A DNA stretch of 64,000 nucleotides from Riptortus pedestris (lineage: Eukaryota; Arthropoda; Insecta; Hemiptera; Alydidae), in the NCBI GenBank assembly GCA_019009955.1, contig CM032228.1:126006501-126070500 (forward strand), read 5' to 3'. Below the pieces are notes generated by a model. It was not told where the DNA came from, ran no database searches, and was given only the letters and a program-made list of their open reading frames with translations. Position numbers and translations under genes: made by a program. Within the stretch, counting starts at the first letter, position 1. Each line of letters starts with the position of its first letter. This document shows positions 14,680 to 26,707 of the stretch, one piece after another.

Positions 14680-15425
14680 AGAGAAAGTTTGAGAGAGCTG
14701 GGGGTGGGTTGATAATAGAAACTGTCTACCTGCTTTAATAGCCTAGCGAGGTGTAACAAGGCACTCGTGGAAATTCTGCCTCCCTAGTCCAAACACTAAA
14801 GGATAACCTGCTCAAGCAAACGTACCCTCTTTATTTCAATTGCCCTCTATACTTGACCCATTTGTCCACTCACAGTTAAAAATGCTTTTGAGCATCCTTG
14901 AATAACCAGACCCATAAATTATGATTAAATCTGCGTTAGTAAATTAATACAACGTAACGTTGCTCTTTCAATTCCAGATATTTCCGGAATATTGAGATCA
15001 TGACGTTAACGTCTCTAATACAGCCTGTTGTTCGCATTTGTGTTAAAGAACGCCCCTGGAGGATAGAATTAATTGGTAGAGTATAAAGAATATAAGAAAC
15101 AAGTACTTGTCCTCCAAATTTTCTTGACATAACAATGTATGTAACAGCCTGACATACTACACCTTACAAAAACCTAAACATTATACATGACCTAGATTCG
15201 TATGTAATTACTTATCTTTTCATTGTACGCTAGGAATTAGTGTGTTTACTTTATTTCAAGTGATGTTATTAATTAAACATAAATGTTATTACCTGGTCGA
15301 TAGAGGCTGAGAGTGGCATAGCCGACATCCACATCTCAAGTCAGGCTAACATTTCTTAGTGTATCCCTCAGATGGTGCTTTTTAACAGGTTACGCTAAAG
15401 GTAAATTAGTTACAGAGGTAATTGT
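14680..15425. other. AT-rich intergenic sequence, nothing recognised
   Basis: No repeat copy, RNA or protein motif recognised. The 64-codon minus-strand frame at 14936-15130 has no familiar motif. Confidence 0.5.
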
Positions 15426-15429
15426 CATT

Positions 15430-15532
15430 CAAAAAAAAAAAAATTTGAAACATTTCTTCAAATGACCGATCCTACGTAGGAGATGGCGAAAACGAAGTGC
15501 TTTCAAAATTATATGTGTGTGTGTGCGTAAAC

Positions 15533-15571
<39 letters not shown>

Positions 15572-15710
15572 TATGAAATTCGGTATATGTGTGTGTTTTT
15601 TACCGCCCTAATGGTCATTATTTTACTTACATCTCAACCAAATTCAATATTTGTTTCTCGTAAAAATAAAGATAATTTCGTTAATGGCTGAAATCGGACA
15701 GATATGTTCT
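15430..15710 (+). mobile_element. Degenerate HINE/DINE-1-like copy F
   Basis: Recognisable blocks in order: TTCTTCAAATGACCGATCCT, GAGATGGCGAAAACGAAGT, a (GT)n then (TA)n array at about 15511-15568, ACCGCCCTAATGGTCATTAT and TTAATGGCTGAAATCGGACA. The terminal palindrome and 3' hairpin are gone. The SINE at 15724 lies directly downstream. Confidence 0.6.
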
Positions 15711-15723
15711 CCTATTGTTTAAA

Positions 15724-15950
15724 TTAAATTATTTATTAACGTCCACGTTTTGCAACTAAACCTAATTCGGATGGGTTATCTTCACGTTACCAACCTTTTC
15801 TAGCCAGGGTGGGACTAAGGATTTTATTTAATGAATTCCGTCATTAAATAAATTCCTCTGCCTAGGCGGGAATCGAACTCGCCACTCTAGGTTTACCATG
15901 AGAGATTAAGGTCAACGTTTTAACTCACATGGCTAACCTGAGCCCCTCCG
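15724..15950 (-). mobile_element. SINE-A copy with 10-bp target duplication
   Basis: Well preserved minus-strand copy. The head reads GGGGCTCAGGTTAGCCATGT with B box GAGTTCGATTCCCGCC, followed by the body and the 3' end AACGTGGACGTTAATAAATA. The direct repeat ATTGTTTAAA flanks the copy at 15714-15723 and 15951-15960. The tRNA-like head suggests pol III transcription; the element would need LINE enzymes in trans. Confidence 0.88.
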
Positions 15951-16380
15951 ATTGTTTAAAGAGGGAAACATCGAAAATGTAGAGTATCTCTAATCTTTTG
16001 GGCGAGATCAAATTAACTTTTGAATAAAAGTAATCAAGTTGCCCTCCCAATAGTCCTGCTCATTTCAAATTAATTATAAGTTGATATTTCATGGAACATC
16101 TTTTTCCCAGCTTAGCACCATGTTGCCAACCCTCTTTGACGTACGTCATAGCCAACCACGTCAGTTTCTGAGATGTTGATCGCAGACAATTTGTAAAGTG
16201 TGAAAGTTATTGCCGAATTGGCTAGGCTTTCACTTATATTTCCTGAATATGATATTTCATTGTCTATCTATACTCATTAATGAATTACTGAAAAGAGATA
16301 CGTTAAAGATTTAAAATTGTCCATACAGTGCGAAAAGATTGAGATTTAATGAAATAAAATTGTTGAGTGTGCGTGTGTTT

Positions 16381-16382
<2 letters not shown>

Positions 16383-16436
<54 letters not shown>
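16383..16436. repeat. (GT)n microsatellite
   Basis: Pure GT array of about 54 bp. Confidence 0.97.
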
Positions 16437-16439
<3 letters not shown>

Positions 16440-16548
16440 GTATGGGAACCATTGAATCCTTCATCGTTTTGTTATTGAATAAAACTGGTAATAAATTGTC
16501 TAGATTGTCAAATTCATGACGAAAGTCTTTATTTTGTTAATTATATTA

Positions 16549-16830
16549 TCTATATGAATAAAACTCGAAGGACTGCCTGATATTATATTTAAATTCGGTG
16601 GGGATCAATTTTGTTTCACGTTTCAGAACAATCTATGAACAATGTCATCCAAATTGGAAATCTTATCAGGCTCTCTGTCCGCCCGATTGTTATTAAATCA
16701 CTCAATAAGGCTGGGAGGATTTCTATGAAATTTTATACTCGTGAGTCAAGCTACAACGTAGGCTATGTGAAAATCCAAATTTTCAACTAAGAGGAGGGAT
16801 TTAATTCGACGTGGAAATACATATTCATAA
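16549..16830 (+). mobile_element. Candidate Helitron-like 5' end (different family)
   Basis: The sequence ATCTATATGAATAAAACTCG, followed by TCTGTCCGCCCGATTG and GGCTGGGAGGATTTCTATGA, has the layout of Helitron 5' ends seen in other invertebrates: TCTATAT start, short leader, then a GGCTGG-ATTT-ATGAAATTTT block. No matching 3' hairpin-CTRR end was located nearby, so boundaries and identity are uncertain. Confidence 0.35.
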
Positions 16831-17331
16831 ATACCTTCGTTAGTATTGGTTTTATCGAAAACATGAAGGGAACAAATAGGGTATAGAATATCAATTTTGG
16901 TCGTAACTTGTATTCAAATTTATGAATTTTTGAATGAAGTTTTTACTTCCACCTTTACTCGTGTTTCATGCCAAATGTTGCAATGTATAATTATTTTTAA
17001 ATGTATTAAGGGAATGAGTATTATTAATATGAAGAATTGATTTCCTACTCTACGCATCATATTTTGATAATTAGCTCGCCATATATTCTTCTATCGCATT
17101 ACAACAGAAAACCTGACGTCAAACGTTTATCATATGTTTTCTCCAGATCCTGAGATAATATAATCATTTTATCTTGACGCTAACTTGACTTATACTAATT
17201 TGAAAGGATTAGTTAGTGCATCCCTTATCCAATATTTATATTTCTCCAAGAAACCATTAGTGTATCAATTAGTTTTCGGATAACACCAATTCTAATAATA
17301 GATTTGATTTAATGTTTATTATTTATTAACG

Positions 17332-17561
17332 GAAGCTCTGGATAGCCTGTGAGTTAAAGCGTTGCCTTTAATCTCACATGGTAAACCTAGAGTGACGAGT
17401 TCGATTCCCGCCTGGACAAAGGAAATTATTTAGTGATGGAATTCATTAGATAAAATCCTGAGTACCACCCTGGCAAGACAAGGGTGGTAACCTGTAGATA
17501 ACCCGTCCCTATAGCCTTAGTTGAAAACGTGGACGTGGACGTTAATAAATAATAATAATAA
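17332..17561 (+). mobile_element. SINE-A copy inserted into the tail of an older SINE
   Basis: Plus-strand copy. The head has TAGCCTGTGAGTTAAAGCG (A-box region) and GAGTTCGATTCCCGCC (B box), then GGTGGTAACCTGTAGATAAC and the tail GTTAATAAATAATAATAATA. Flanking direct repeat TATTTATTAACG at 17320-17331 and 17562-17573. That target sequence is itself the tail-end motif of the same family in reverse, and the following bases (GTCCACTTTTGTTCAGCCAA) continue like the start of another reverse copy that is soon lost. Confidence 0.85.
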
Positions 17562-17795
17562 TATTTATTAACGTCCACTTTTGTTCAGCCAAGGTGGCTT
17601 CAGAGGTCGGTGTACCGCCCTCACAGACTCTGTTCGTCGTCGCTGTTACCACCTCCTCCAGCGTTCCAAGCCTATTCTTAATCCCGGTGTTCCTGGCTGA
17701 CAGAATGTTGCTCAGTGCCTCGTTACCTGTCCTTAATTAATCTAACAACCACAATACTCATGTTGGTAGCATAGTCATATAATCCCTCTAAATAA

Positions 17796-18011
17796 TCATA
17801 CAAGGCTGACTTTGAGCAGAGGTCTTCTCCTCCCCCTCATCTGATGAAACAGACTGCCAATATGGTTAACTATCTCGATTAAATCTAGACCAACATCTAC
17901 CCCGAATCCTCTAAAGACTTCCTCCCTTAAACATTCCACCAGCTTCCCTAAATGTTCTGCCGACATAAAGGCAGTGTGACTAATCAAATCATCTGGGTTT
18001 ACCATATTCAC
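17796..18011 (-). CDS. Hypothetical 71-codon open frame, unrecognised
   Basis: Open frame starting near a good context (GTGAATATGG) on the minus strand. It is preceded by a long pyrimidine tract on that strand (poly-A at 18042-18063 on the plus strand) ending in TTTTTTAG at about 18020, which looks like a 3' splice acceptor. The predicted peptide is charged and partly amphipathic (MVNPDDLISH..., LVECLREEVF...) with no known domain I can name. It could be an internal exon, the beginning of a retroelement gag-like gene, or chance. No supporting downstream exon was identified. Confidence 0.15.
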   Translation of the reverse strand: MNMVNPDDLISHTAFMSAEHLGKLVECLREEVFRGFGVDVGLDLIEIVNHIGSLFHQMRGRRRPLLKVSLV

Positions 18012-18064
18012 TCAATGACTAAAAAATAAAATAAAACATATAAAAAAAAAAAAAAAAAAAAAAG

Positions 18065-19245
18065 CAGAGTTGGGAGTAAGACATATGCTAATCTCATATA
18101 TTCTACCATATTCACACACGCTCAATCCTGTAAGGGAATAAAAACTTTCTTCTCAACTTTAAAGATAAACACTCCCAAGAGCAGAAGGTAACTATTATAG
18201 AAGGGATTACCCTATCTCAGGAAGGATTAAGCCACTCCCTCAGGCAAGCTGAGAGTAGAAATAGGATTAGCCACCTACCTTTTGTATTCCCGGTCGTTCT
18301 ACCAGCTCAATGGTGATCATATTTCACAAATGAAACTTGTACTGCAAAAATCATTGGCATTCCAAATATAAAAAAAACAAAACCACCGGGCTGTTGAAGG
18401 CCTACACAAATTACATTCCTTTGCCCTTTGCCTACATCACTTTAAGAAAATACAAGTCAGGCAATAGCTAGGGGCTGTGACACTGCACTCCGACAAATAC
18501 TAGCACATAGCAACAAGCTACAGCACACAAATTGGAGAGTGGAGAGGAGACCATGTTCACTCTATAGCAGCGAGCCATGAGCTGCCAAGGTATTTTCCCC
18601 TGGAAGGCGTACCCTCGGTCATTGCCAAAACCACTTCTCGGAAGAGTACAGACACCAATTCATTGCAAGCTGCATGCCTCGGAGACGTACATAAATGTAT
18701 ATGAAATGCTAACCACACCCCTCCGGAGCGTAGTCGCTTATGGTAAGCTAATATTACAAATTACAGGATGGACCGCAAGACCCTATTTTGGTGAAACCTC
18801 AAGAACAACTACTTGGAAATAATATTTTTGCGAGGAGGGAGAAATCGAAACGTACCCTACTATACTCGAACCAACTCTAACTCTCTAAGATGCAACATTG
18901 GGAAGGAAGGGTTAAATATCAAATATGGTTTTGGACGAATTTATTCTATGTGAGGAGACATGAAAATATGCTCGATGCAAGGCATTAACAAAGGCTATGT
19001 TTTTTAGAGTTTGTGTTCAATATTTACTTGATCGATAGCATGATTAGTAATCAAACAGTTTATAGAAGGCTAGAGGTAATATTTTTTAATGGTCGCAATG
19101 GTACCAGAAGAGAAGGAGGTAATAACAAAAGTCTAAATAAATGAAATTAAAATTACTTCCTGGTTTTAAAGCTGGATATAAAAATGGTTCATAATCAGTC
19201 CAATGAATATCATTATTGTTTTTTTTCTACTTATATGTGCTAAGG
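18065..19245. other. Unassigned sequence
   Basis: Moderately less AT-rich stretch without recognisable motifs. The 81-codon frame at 18577-18822 shows no domain. Confidence 0.5.
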
Positions 19246-19253
19246 AATGAAAT

Positions 19254-20127
19254 GTGTGTACGAAGTGTACCCAGTGCCGAATCTCCCCCAAGAGAATGTG
19301 GGGGGGGGGGGTGTTGAATTATTTGAACCTGTGCATCACGAGGAAAGACGGAAATTTCACTTTTAATATTTACAGGAAACCCACAAGAACAGACACAGCA
19401 ATAGATATAAATTCCACCATCCTAAGACCAAAATCATTCCTTTTATTTACTATATAGACCGGCTAATGATCTTACCGCTGTAAATGGTGGATCTTAGAAG
19501 AGAACTCGAATTCATAAAGCATGTCTCCAAAACTAATGGATTTGAAACCACCCTCATCCACGGCATTTATGAACGGAGGTCCAAATAACTTGCCCTCAAA
19601 CAATCCTTCAGCCACCTCTCCGAAAATACTAAGAAGCTCCGTTCTTGCGCTATTCCATATTTAGGAAAACCCTCATAGAAAATAGGATGCATACTAAGTA
19701 AGATTGGAGTGGGAGTAGCCTATAAGAGCGGACCGAATCTGGACGATATGATATGCAGGGCCAAAGATCTTATCGATAAAGTATCGGTGTGTACAAAATA
19801 GTTTGTGGTACATGCAAAGGGTCTTACATCGGCCAAATTGGAAGAAAAATAAGAACCCGGTGTAGAGAACATGGTTATCGCTCAGATTCGGAATTTTTCT
19901 GCCATCATGAACAGGAGGGCCATAGCGAAGGAGCTCATGAAGTGTATTAGATGAGGCCAAGAAAGGTAAAAAACTAAATTCATTGGAGGGTCTGGAGATT
20001 TCGTTGAACAAGAAACTTATTGGTAGTCGCTCTTTGAACAAGAAGACCGATTGCTATAAGTCTGTAATGGTGGGGGTACTGGACCTCGATGTCTTTCCCA
20101 ATGAGGGCTTGCAAGTAGGTCAGTAAA
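19254..20127 (+). pseudogene. Penelope-like element pseudogene, RT C-terminal part + GIY-YIG (family 2)
   Basis: Conceptual translation in shifting frames gives the ordered landmarks of a Penelope-like ORF. First comes the RT C-terminal signature ITRKDGNFTFNIYRKPTRTD (about 19340-19400), then LIHGIYERRS (about 19555), CAIPYLGK (about 19646) and GVAYKSGPNLDDM (about 19710). The GIY-YIG endonuclease core follows: VCGTCKGSYIGQIGRKIRTR (about 19803-19862), then a C-terminal part ending near 20127. Stops and frameshifts interrupt it several times, and the RT palm is absent (5' truncation). Intact relatives insert by a target-primed mechanism with the GIY-YIG nuclease nicking DNA. This copy is dead. 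Confidence 0.85.
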
Positions 20128-20280
20128 TATTTTTTACCTATATCTCAATGGATCTGGTATAGAGATTTTATTGATGTTATTGTTTTTCATTTGAAGCTCT
20201 GGAGATGGAGACAATAGTCTTCGGAAGCGCTCAGCGCTGAAATAAAAATTTGTGAAGAATTGGGCATCTTTTTCTCTCTC
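20128..20280 (+). mobile_element. 3' tail of Penelope-like family 2
   Basis: The untranslated tail after the pseudogene contains TTATTGATGTTATTGTTTTT, GGAGATGGAGACAATAGTCT and AAGCGCTCAGCGCTGAAATA, then GTGAAGAATTGGGC. A reverse-oriented copy of the same tail alone is present at 49935-50060. Confidence 0.75.
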
Positions 20281-21660
20281 CAAGTATACAATATTCTTCA
20301 CTTCCAGCAACACTGCTGTGAAAACAAATTCTATATTTTATTTAGTAAGGGCCCAATTGAAGCATCGCATGGAAGTAAGCTATATGTCAACCCTTGATGT
20401 TGATGTCAGTTAAATGAGGATCTCAGATGAGAAGGAGGATCCAAGGGTTTAAATCTAAGACAGAAAACGTACTTCGCTAATATTTACATTTATTACAACG
20501 TATTGAAAAAATTTCATACGAAATAATTTTTCAAAACTATTGCCGAAAAAATAATGTTTTCATTACAAATTGGTACGATTTTCCATTTCTCTACTTCTCT
20601 ACATCCTTATTCTCATGGTCGGATTTGGACCACCCATTTGCTTTTATTTTTGAGTATTAATAAAACAACCCTCAATATGCTTAGTTCGATTCAAATATAA
20701 GACTTAATTTCTTTGAAAGCTCTAGGTGCTTTCGTGTCCAGTCCTAATGGTAGCCACAAAGTTGATGCTTCAGAATGTTCCCTTCAAAGTGAATAGAAAT
20801 TTCAATAAGCAAAATACTACTTTAAAACAAAACTATTATTATGCATAAACGATTTCTTCCAGAACGACCACATGGATATATTGGAAATGGGCTTCTTCAT
20901 CAACATCTGAGCGTCATAAATAAATGGATGCGTTCCCTTCACTTTATGATTTGCTTATTACTTCACAAAAAGCAACATTATCCCCTTCATGACTTATTAA
21001 ATACATCACAGGCCTATCACAAAATTCAGGATGTAAGCTATAACATTGAAATACCTATGAAATTCATACTTTAAAGAATTCCTTAACATGACATATAACA
21101 AAATTACACCTTACGACACAGATGATACAGATGGGTCAATAACTACATGGGATTTTGTTAAATAGCCGTCAGTGAGAGATGAATTAACAAACAGATAGTG
21201 AGTCAAGATTATTTCGAAATATTTTTGAGTCTGAGATAAAGCAAGAGAAGGTTCCAAGCAAGGATGAAAGAAGCGATGAGAAATTCCACTTAATACTTTT
21301 ATTGGAAACATCGACTTTCGCCTTACACAGACATATTGAGTTCTGAACAAGTTTTTCGCTCGAATCTAAAACGAAAGTGCACAGCTATGGTCGCAGGACG
21401 AGATATACATTTTGTTCATCTCTTTTTCCCTGTAACTCTCTGATTCAATTTACTACATAAAACTACAATTACATAATTTGCAAGCCTAGGGCACAAAAAT
21501 CTATCTAGAACTCTTTTTAATTAGATTAACATCGAACCTGTTGAGGACATGTTTTTTAGGCATTTTAAAGAGACAAGTCTATTATGATATATACAATTAA
21601 TATGTTGTGTATATATAATCCTATTTCTGAAAGGATGTGGTTACAGTTAAATAGTGAAGG
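20281..21660. other. AT-rich sequence, nothing recognised
   Basis: Open frames at 20841-21074 (plus) and 21111-21350 (minus) contain no known motif. No repeat shared with the rest of the window was noticed. Confidence 0.5.
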
Positions 21661-21679
21661 TATAAATAAAAATAAAAGA

Positions 21680-21965
21680 CGAACAGGAGAGGGGGTTTTA
21701 GGGGAGGTCCGAAATAAAATATCGGGGAATTTCGTTTCCTATTGGTTTTTCGGCAAAGGTGCACATAACAAAAGTTGTTTTTATTTGCTAATGAAAGTAA
21801 CTTTTGTTATATACAATTGTGTCGTACACCTATGTATAAAGGAGATAGAAAACTATAGCGAGATTCAGCAATTTTATTGGGCACTGACTGAACCGAATTA
21901 AACAAAACTCGGCATGTGAGTTAGCATAAACTCTCCATTGATTACAAGCTATATTACAATTTCTA
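21680..21965 (+). mobile_element. Helitron internal fragment
   Basis: AGGGGGTTTTAGGGGAGGTC, TTTCCTATTGGTTTTTCGGC and CATAACAAAAGTTGTTTTTA match the Helitron internal region at 6950-7185 (reverse) and 54908-55020. The 105-codon frame here (21584-21901) is not conserved between copies and is probably incidental. Confidence 0.5.
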
Positions 21966-22071
21966 GGGTTGATTGGGAGTTATGAGGCATGAAATGAAAA
22001 ATCTCAATAATTTGTTCCGTATTTTTTTTAAATACATCTTATTTTTCAATACATCTCTCTTTACATACATT

Positions 22072-22073
<2 letters not shown>

Positions 22074-22121
<48 letters not shown>
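22074..22121. repeat. (TA)n microsatellite
   Basis: Pure TA array of about 48 bp. Confidence 0.95.
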
Positions 22122-22125
<4 letters not shown>

Positions 22126-22924
22126 GAGTTAAAATTATTCGTGTTCTGTTGCTTAACCTGGGAGTCGGGAGGAGTGGAGAGACGTCCATCCCTCTCAATC
22201 GCTCTTTTTCAAGTCCAAACCTACAACATGTTTGGATAGTTAAATTATTCGTTATCACTTCTACTGCCATTCTAGTGATTAAATATTCTAAATATATTTA
22301 TCCGTATGTTAAAACATTGACATTTTAATACTGTGAGGAATTGGAAACAACGTTAAAGGGATTGGAAGTGTTGGGAAAGCGTACCCAGTTATGTGAGCCA
22401 TTTATTAACATTGCCCCGTTAATATGTTAAATATAACAGACCATACCATGAAAAATGATGAATAGTAAGTTTCTTCTTCGGACTTACAATAGAATATTCT
22501 TAATAATAGTAATTAAATACATAAAATAGCTGCAGCTGTCATTGGAACCGTGTTTGAGAATTGAAATTGTTAATATTACGTGACTTATAATAAAGAAATG
22601 CTATCCTTGATAAAGATATTTATAAGCCCTAATATTTTGATCAACGAATGTGGATTAAATATTTACGTTTAGTCTTCCACATTAAACGTAAGTACATGAT
22701 TCTCCATGTTCTCAGAACCCTGTAAAATTTAATAAACGTAAATGCACAGATCGGAAATTTAAGTTGACGGGGCTTATTATAGCCTTGCAATGAATAACGT
22801 TCACATTCATTATCCAGTGTAAATATTTCCCGACCTAAGCTCACCTCAGTAATGGTACTTAATTATGACGAATTTCCATGATTATACTAACACTGTGTCC
22901 GGTATTTTGAACCTTAGTTACTTA

Positions 22925-23045
22925 AATATTCCGGCATAACACTGAAACAGGAAATGTAAAAATATTGTACAAACATTGCTTAAAAAACATCATTTTTTAG
23001 CTTTTAATAACTTCTCGAGCGAAGCTGGGTACATTAGCTAGTATA
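22925..23045 (+). mobile_element. Helitron 3' end
   Basis: CCGGCATAACACTGAAACAG, an AT-rich part, then CTCGAGCGAAGCTGGG (decayed hairpin), TACATTAGCTAG and a TA run. The CTAG|T terminus after a GC-richer hairpin matches the Helitron 3' signature. It is related to the end at 55329-55356, where the hairpin CCCGGGCGAAGCCGGG is perfect. Confidence 0.6.
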
Positions 23046-23164
23046 TATATGTTTTTAATGTTCTTTTCGTACCCTGACTATTATTTTTAATATTTGCCTT
23101 TTACTTGATTTATATTATTTATTCATGACGTATGTGTTTGTATAAATGTTTATTTGTTATGTCA

Positions 23165-23283
23165 CAGAGCACTGAAGGTGGGGTTTGCCCACTTTGCAGT
23201 TAATAAACAATTTTTATGAGCGGAGGATAACCTTCTCATCTTCATAATGGACCTCCACCAGCCAGCCCAAATACCGAGGGATA
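23165..23283 (+). mobile_element. 3' tail of Penelope-like family 1
   Basis: CAGAGCACTGAAGGTGGGGT, TTGCCCACTTTGCAGTTAAT and GGACCTCCACCAGCCAGCCC correspond to the end of the GIY-YIG ORF and 3' tail of the Penelope-like copy at 45718-45845. Only the tail was inserted, i.e. an extreme 5' truncation. Confidence 0.75.
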
Positions 23284-24060
23284 AAATTTAGTATTATTTA
23301 CATCAGGTTTTTACTCAGCAGATTTGTAAATAGAATAAGAAGTAGCTAATCCTTGCGTCTTTTTAGTACGTGAGTAATCTAGCTTACTTTACTCTCCATC
23401 TGCTTGACGTACTTTTTTTCTTATGGAGCTCCTCATTTTTAAGTCCAAGTTAAATTAAAGGCTAAAGACTATGAAGACTTTAACTGGAAGAGAATCTCAA
23501 AAACAGTTTTCTAGAGTGGCATCCAAATCTGTACCAAATGAATTACAAAATATTAAAAAAAGAAAAATAATTTCTAATTCTGAAATTTGTTACTATGTAA
23601 ATACTTTTGATTATATTTTTTAAATTTTTACTTTTATTTTTATTATGATATGTTGTTTTACAAGGAAGCCAGAATAGAGATTGTTGTATACCTAGTGGGC
23701 TCCAGGTATTTTAAATTACTTTTCCTAACTTCAGAAGCGTATATATTTTAGAAAGGAGACATAAAGTTTGGTTTTCTTGACGAGGGTCTTTCTGAGTGAG
23801 AGACAAAAAGTGGCACTTTTCTACAACACTGAACTCGAGTAGAATCTTGTGGACGACCTGGGGATTACGAGGGAGATCGGGTTAGATAGGAGAAATTTTG
23901 GGAGCATGAATTTCGTGCTTGGACGATCTACATGGCGTCTAGATGGAGCGGCTTTGAAAGAGCTCTTTTGACACTAAATTCTTGAGGAAAACCACAAAAA
24001 AATGCTATCTTTTTCTTGTTCAGCAATTACTTTTCGTCTAAAATGAACGCCAATGAAAAC

Positions 24061-24336
<276 letters not shown>

Positions 24337-24338
<2 letters not shown>

Positions 24339-24738
24339 ATTCTTCTGCTCGCTTCATTAACATTTCTCCTACATGTCTCACGTTCTTTAATTTAACTCCT
24401 CTTCAGGAGTGCATTACCTTAATAACAGAGTCGGCCTATGGCCTAGAGAGACATCCTTTCTCTGGACCGGATTAAGCGCAAGACACCAACCACATGGTAC
24501 TGCATCTTACCGTAAATTGATAAATAATTACAACCAGTATTGCTAAAGATCGATGTTAGTATTTCTTACGTATTCTACAACTTTCCATGAGCTGCGGGAC
24601 ACGATTTACATTAGCTGTTGATGTGTGAAACAAGGATGCCATACTGTCAGTAAAACACAAGCTCTCTCTACCCCTCTTCTATGTCTAGTAAAGTAAATTT
24701 GAGCAGGAGCCACTGAAATTATGTATGCATTCATGATC
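24337..24738. other. Unassigned sequence before the hAT element
   Basis: No feature recognised. Confidence 0.5.
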
Positions 24739-24746
24739 TACTAGAG

Positions 24747-25315
24747 CATATGTGGGCAACCAAGGGCCCGCTGTAAGATTTGATCCGGCCCGCGAGCCAT
24801 TTTGAAACACGCAATTAAACAAAAATATTACACTACTTAATCCAAATGAGTAAGATGAGGAGAAATTTTTGCGGATGGCAGTACTTATAAATGAGAACAG
24901 TTCTTTTCAATGATGAAAATTTTAATAAATCAAGACATCGTACAAGGCTGACTGACGATAATTTGCAAAATTCTTTACTTCTTTGTATCAGTGGACTTAA
25001 TCCAAACATCGATGGATTAGTTTCCCAAATTCAAGCTCAAGTGCCTCACTCATTTCGGTGTCGCTATTCAATTTTTGTTATTTGCAATAATTCCAAATTT
25101 TACGATTTAATTATGATGTTGTACCTATTTTTTTCATTTTGTTATTATAATAAGGTTTATTATAATTACGTACATTGTCGTATAATTTCATGTCTGATAT
25201 CTATCGTTAAAAATTATGAACACTATTTTAAAATGCTCTACTTTTAAAAGTGGCCCGCGAACATATTTGCACACTAAAGTTTGGCCCACAACATGTCAAA
25301 GGTTGCCCATATCTG
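24747..25315 (+). mobile_element. hAT-family DNA transposon, internally deleted
   Basis: The 569-bp element has imperfect 15-bp terminal inverted repeats, CATATGTGGGCAACC at the left and CAGATATGGGCAACC (reverse complement) at the right: 13 of 15 match. It has the subterminal GGCCCGC motifs typical of hAT ends. The 8-bp flanks TACTAGAG (24739-24746) and TACCAGAG (25316-25323) differ at one base and form a hAT-type target duplication. Most of the transposase gene is gone. Confidence 0.85.
24891..25010 (+). pseudogene. Remnant of hAT transposase C-terminal dimerisation region
   Basis: Inside the hAT element, the start of a 118-codon open frame (24891-25247) reads FNKSRHRTRLTDDNLQNSLL. This resembles the KYRxxLTDEHL-type segment near the C-terminus of ZBED5/SCAND3-like hAT transposases, followed by a plausible continuation (LNPNIDGLVSQIQAQVPH). 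That region normally mediates dimerisation. The catalytic DDE part and the BED finger are absent. The rest of the frame to 25247 is low-complexity and probably non-coding. Confidence 0.6.
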
Positions 25316-25323
25316 TACCAGAG

Positions 25324-26650
25324 CTTTTAATATAAACTGATAACGCTTATTTTCTATGAATTTTAGGAAAATGCATTTTCTATTATATTCAATAAACAAA
25401 GGGCTTTAAGCACGATTTGTACTGTTTGAATTCACATCTCTCTTTGATAATATCTCATTTATGAAAAACCTTTGAAATTCAAAAGAAAAGTGGTTTTTGA
25501 TTCAATTAATGATAAAGCTTTTGTATTGAAAATATTACAGAGACAATCGCTTTGTCTCCATTGGACTCCATGAATCTATTTAAACACATGAAATATAATC
25601 AAAGGAGTTATAAATAGCCAAATGTATGTGTATAGAGATAGTGAGGGTTGAATATGATGTTGAGTAGTGGCAGGGTTGAGGAAGGGATGGGTGGGTCTGT
25701 ATGCAGATACGCTGATTAGCAGCGCTTTAATTCCAGGCTGAACTGCCGCAACAACAGCAAATTGCCTTGCTTTATCTAGTCACACGGTATTAACCACTAC
25801 TCCTACATCCTACCTTTTAATATAGCGCACAATTTACGGTTTTTGATAGAACGGACTCTCTAAAAAGAGAAAGTGTGTCTTTTGGAGGCTGTGTAAGCTA
25901 AGCTGATTTGCCAGACATCTCTCTTTCTATTCTCTATTGTAAGAAACCTTTCCAATCAGTATTTGAAACTTTGATAGTTTAGAAATATACTAGTTTCAAC
26001 TTAAATGAGTAGAAGTGGGCAGTTTCTTAGGGCTACAAAACGCTTACAATTCCATTAATATTATAATTAGCGTAAAACGAAAGTGCTTATGGGACATTAC
26101 TTAATTAACATTTAAGTACGTTGGTGGAGTGTGCCAATGAGTATATATTCAGTATTTTAGTTACTTAAAACGCAATAATGCCGCTTAAATTCTCCCTAGA
26201 TTCTTCTAATTTGTCTTATCTAAAATCTGATTTAGTTAGATTTGGATTTATTTTTGTCTTTGTACGACCATACAGAAATTGTTGAATCGTACAATGGGTG
26301 CTCAACACCCACTCTCTTCTATACATATATAAACCACACCTGCCCCACACATTTCTCTACGTTCTTATCTCAAATTATGTAACTAATTTGTTTTTGTGCT
26401 TTTTGTGAACGAGACTGTATAATACATTTTTAAACTTGTGCCTCCAACTTTCATCATCCTAAAGCCAGAATTTATTGCAGAATTATAGTTTTATTTTATT
26501 CCTTAGTTTTATATATAGCTACCCATATTTTGTACTATATTTTAATAATTATGAGAACATTTTTCTTTATTTTAACATTTTAATTTAAGGAATTGAAAAT
26601 AAGTGATACTGAGTGACATCACCTAGTTGCGGAGCTCAACAAATAAATAA

Positions 26651-26707
<57 letters not shown>

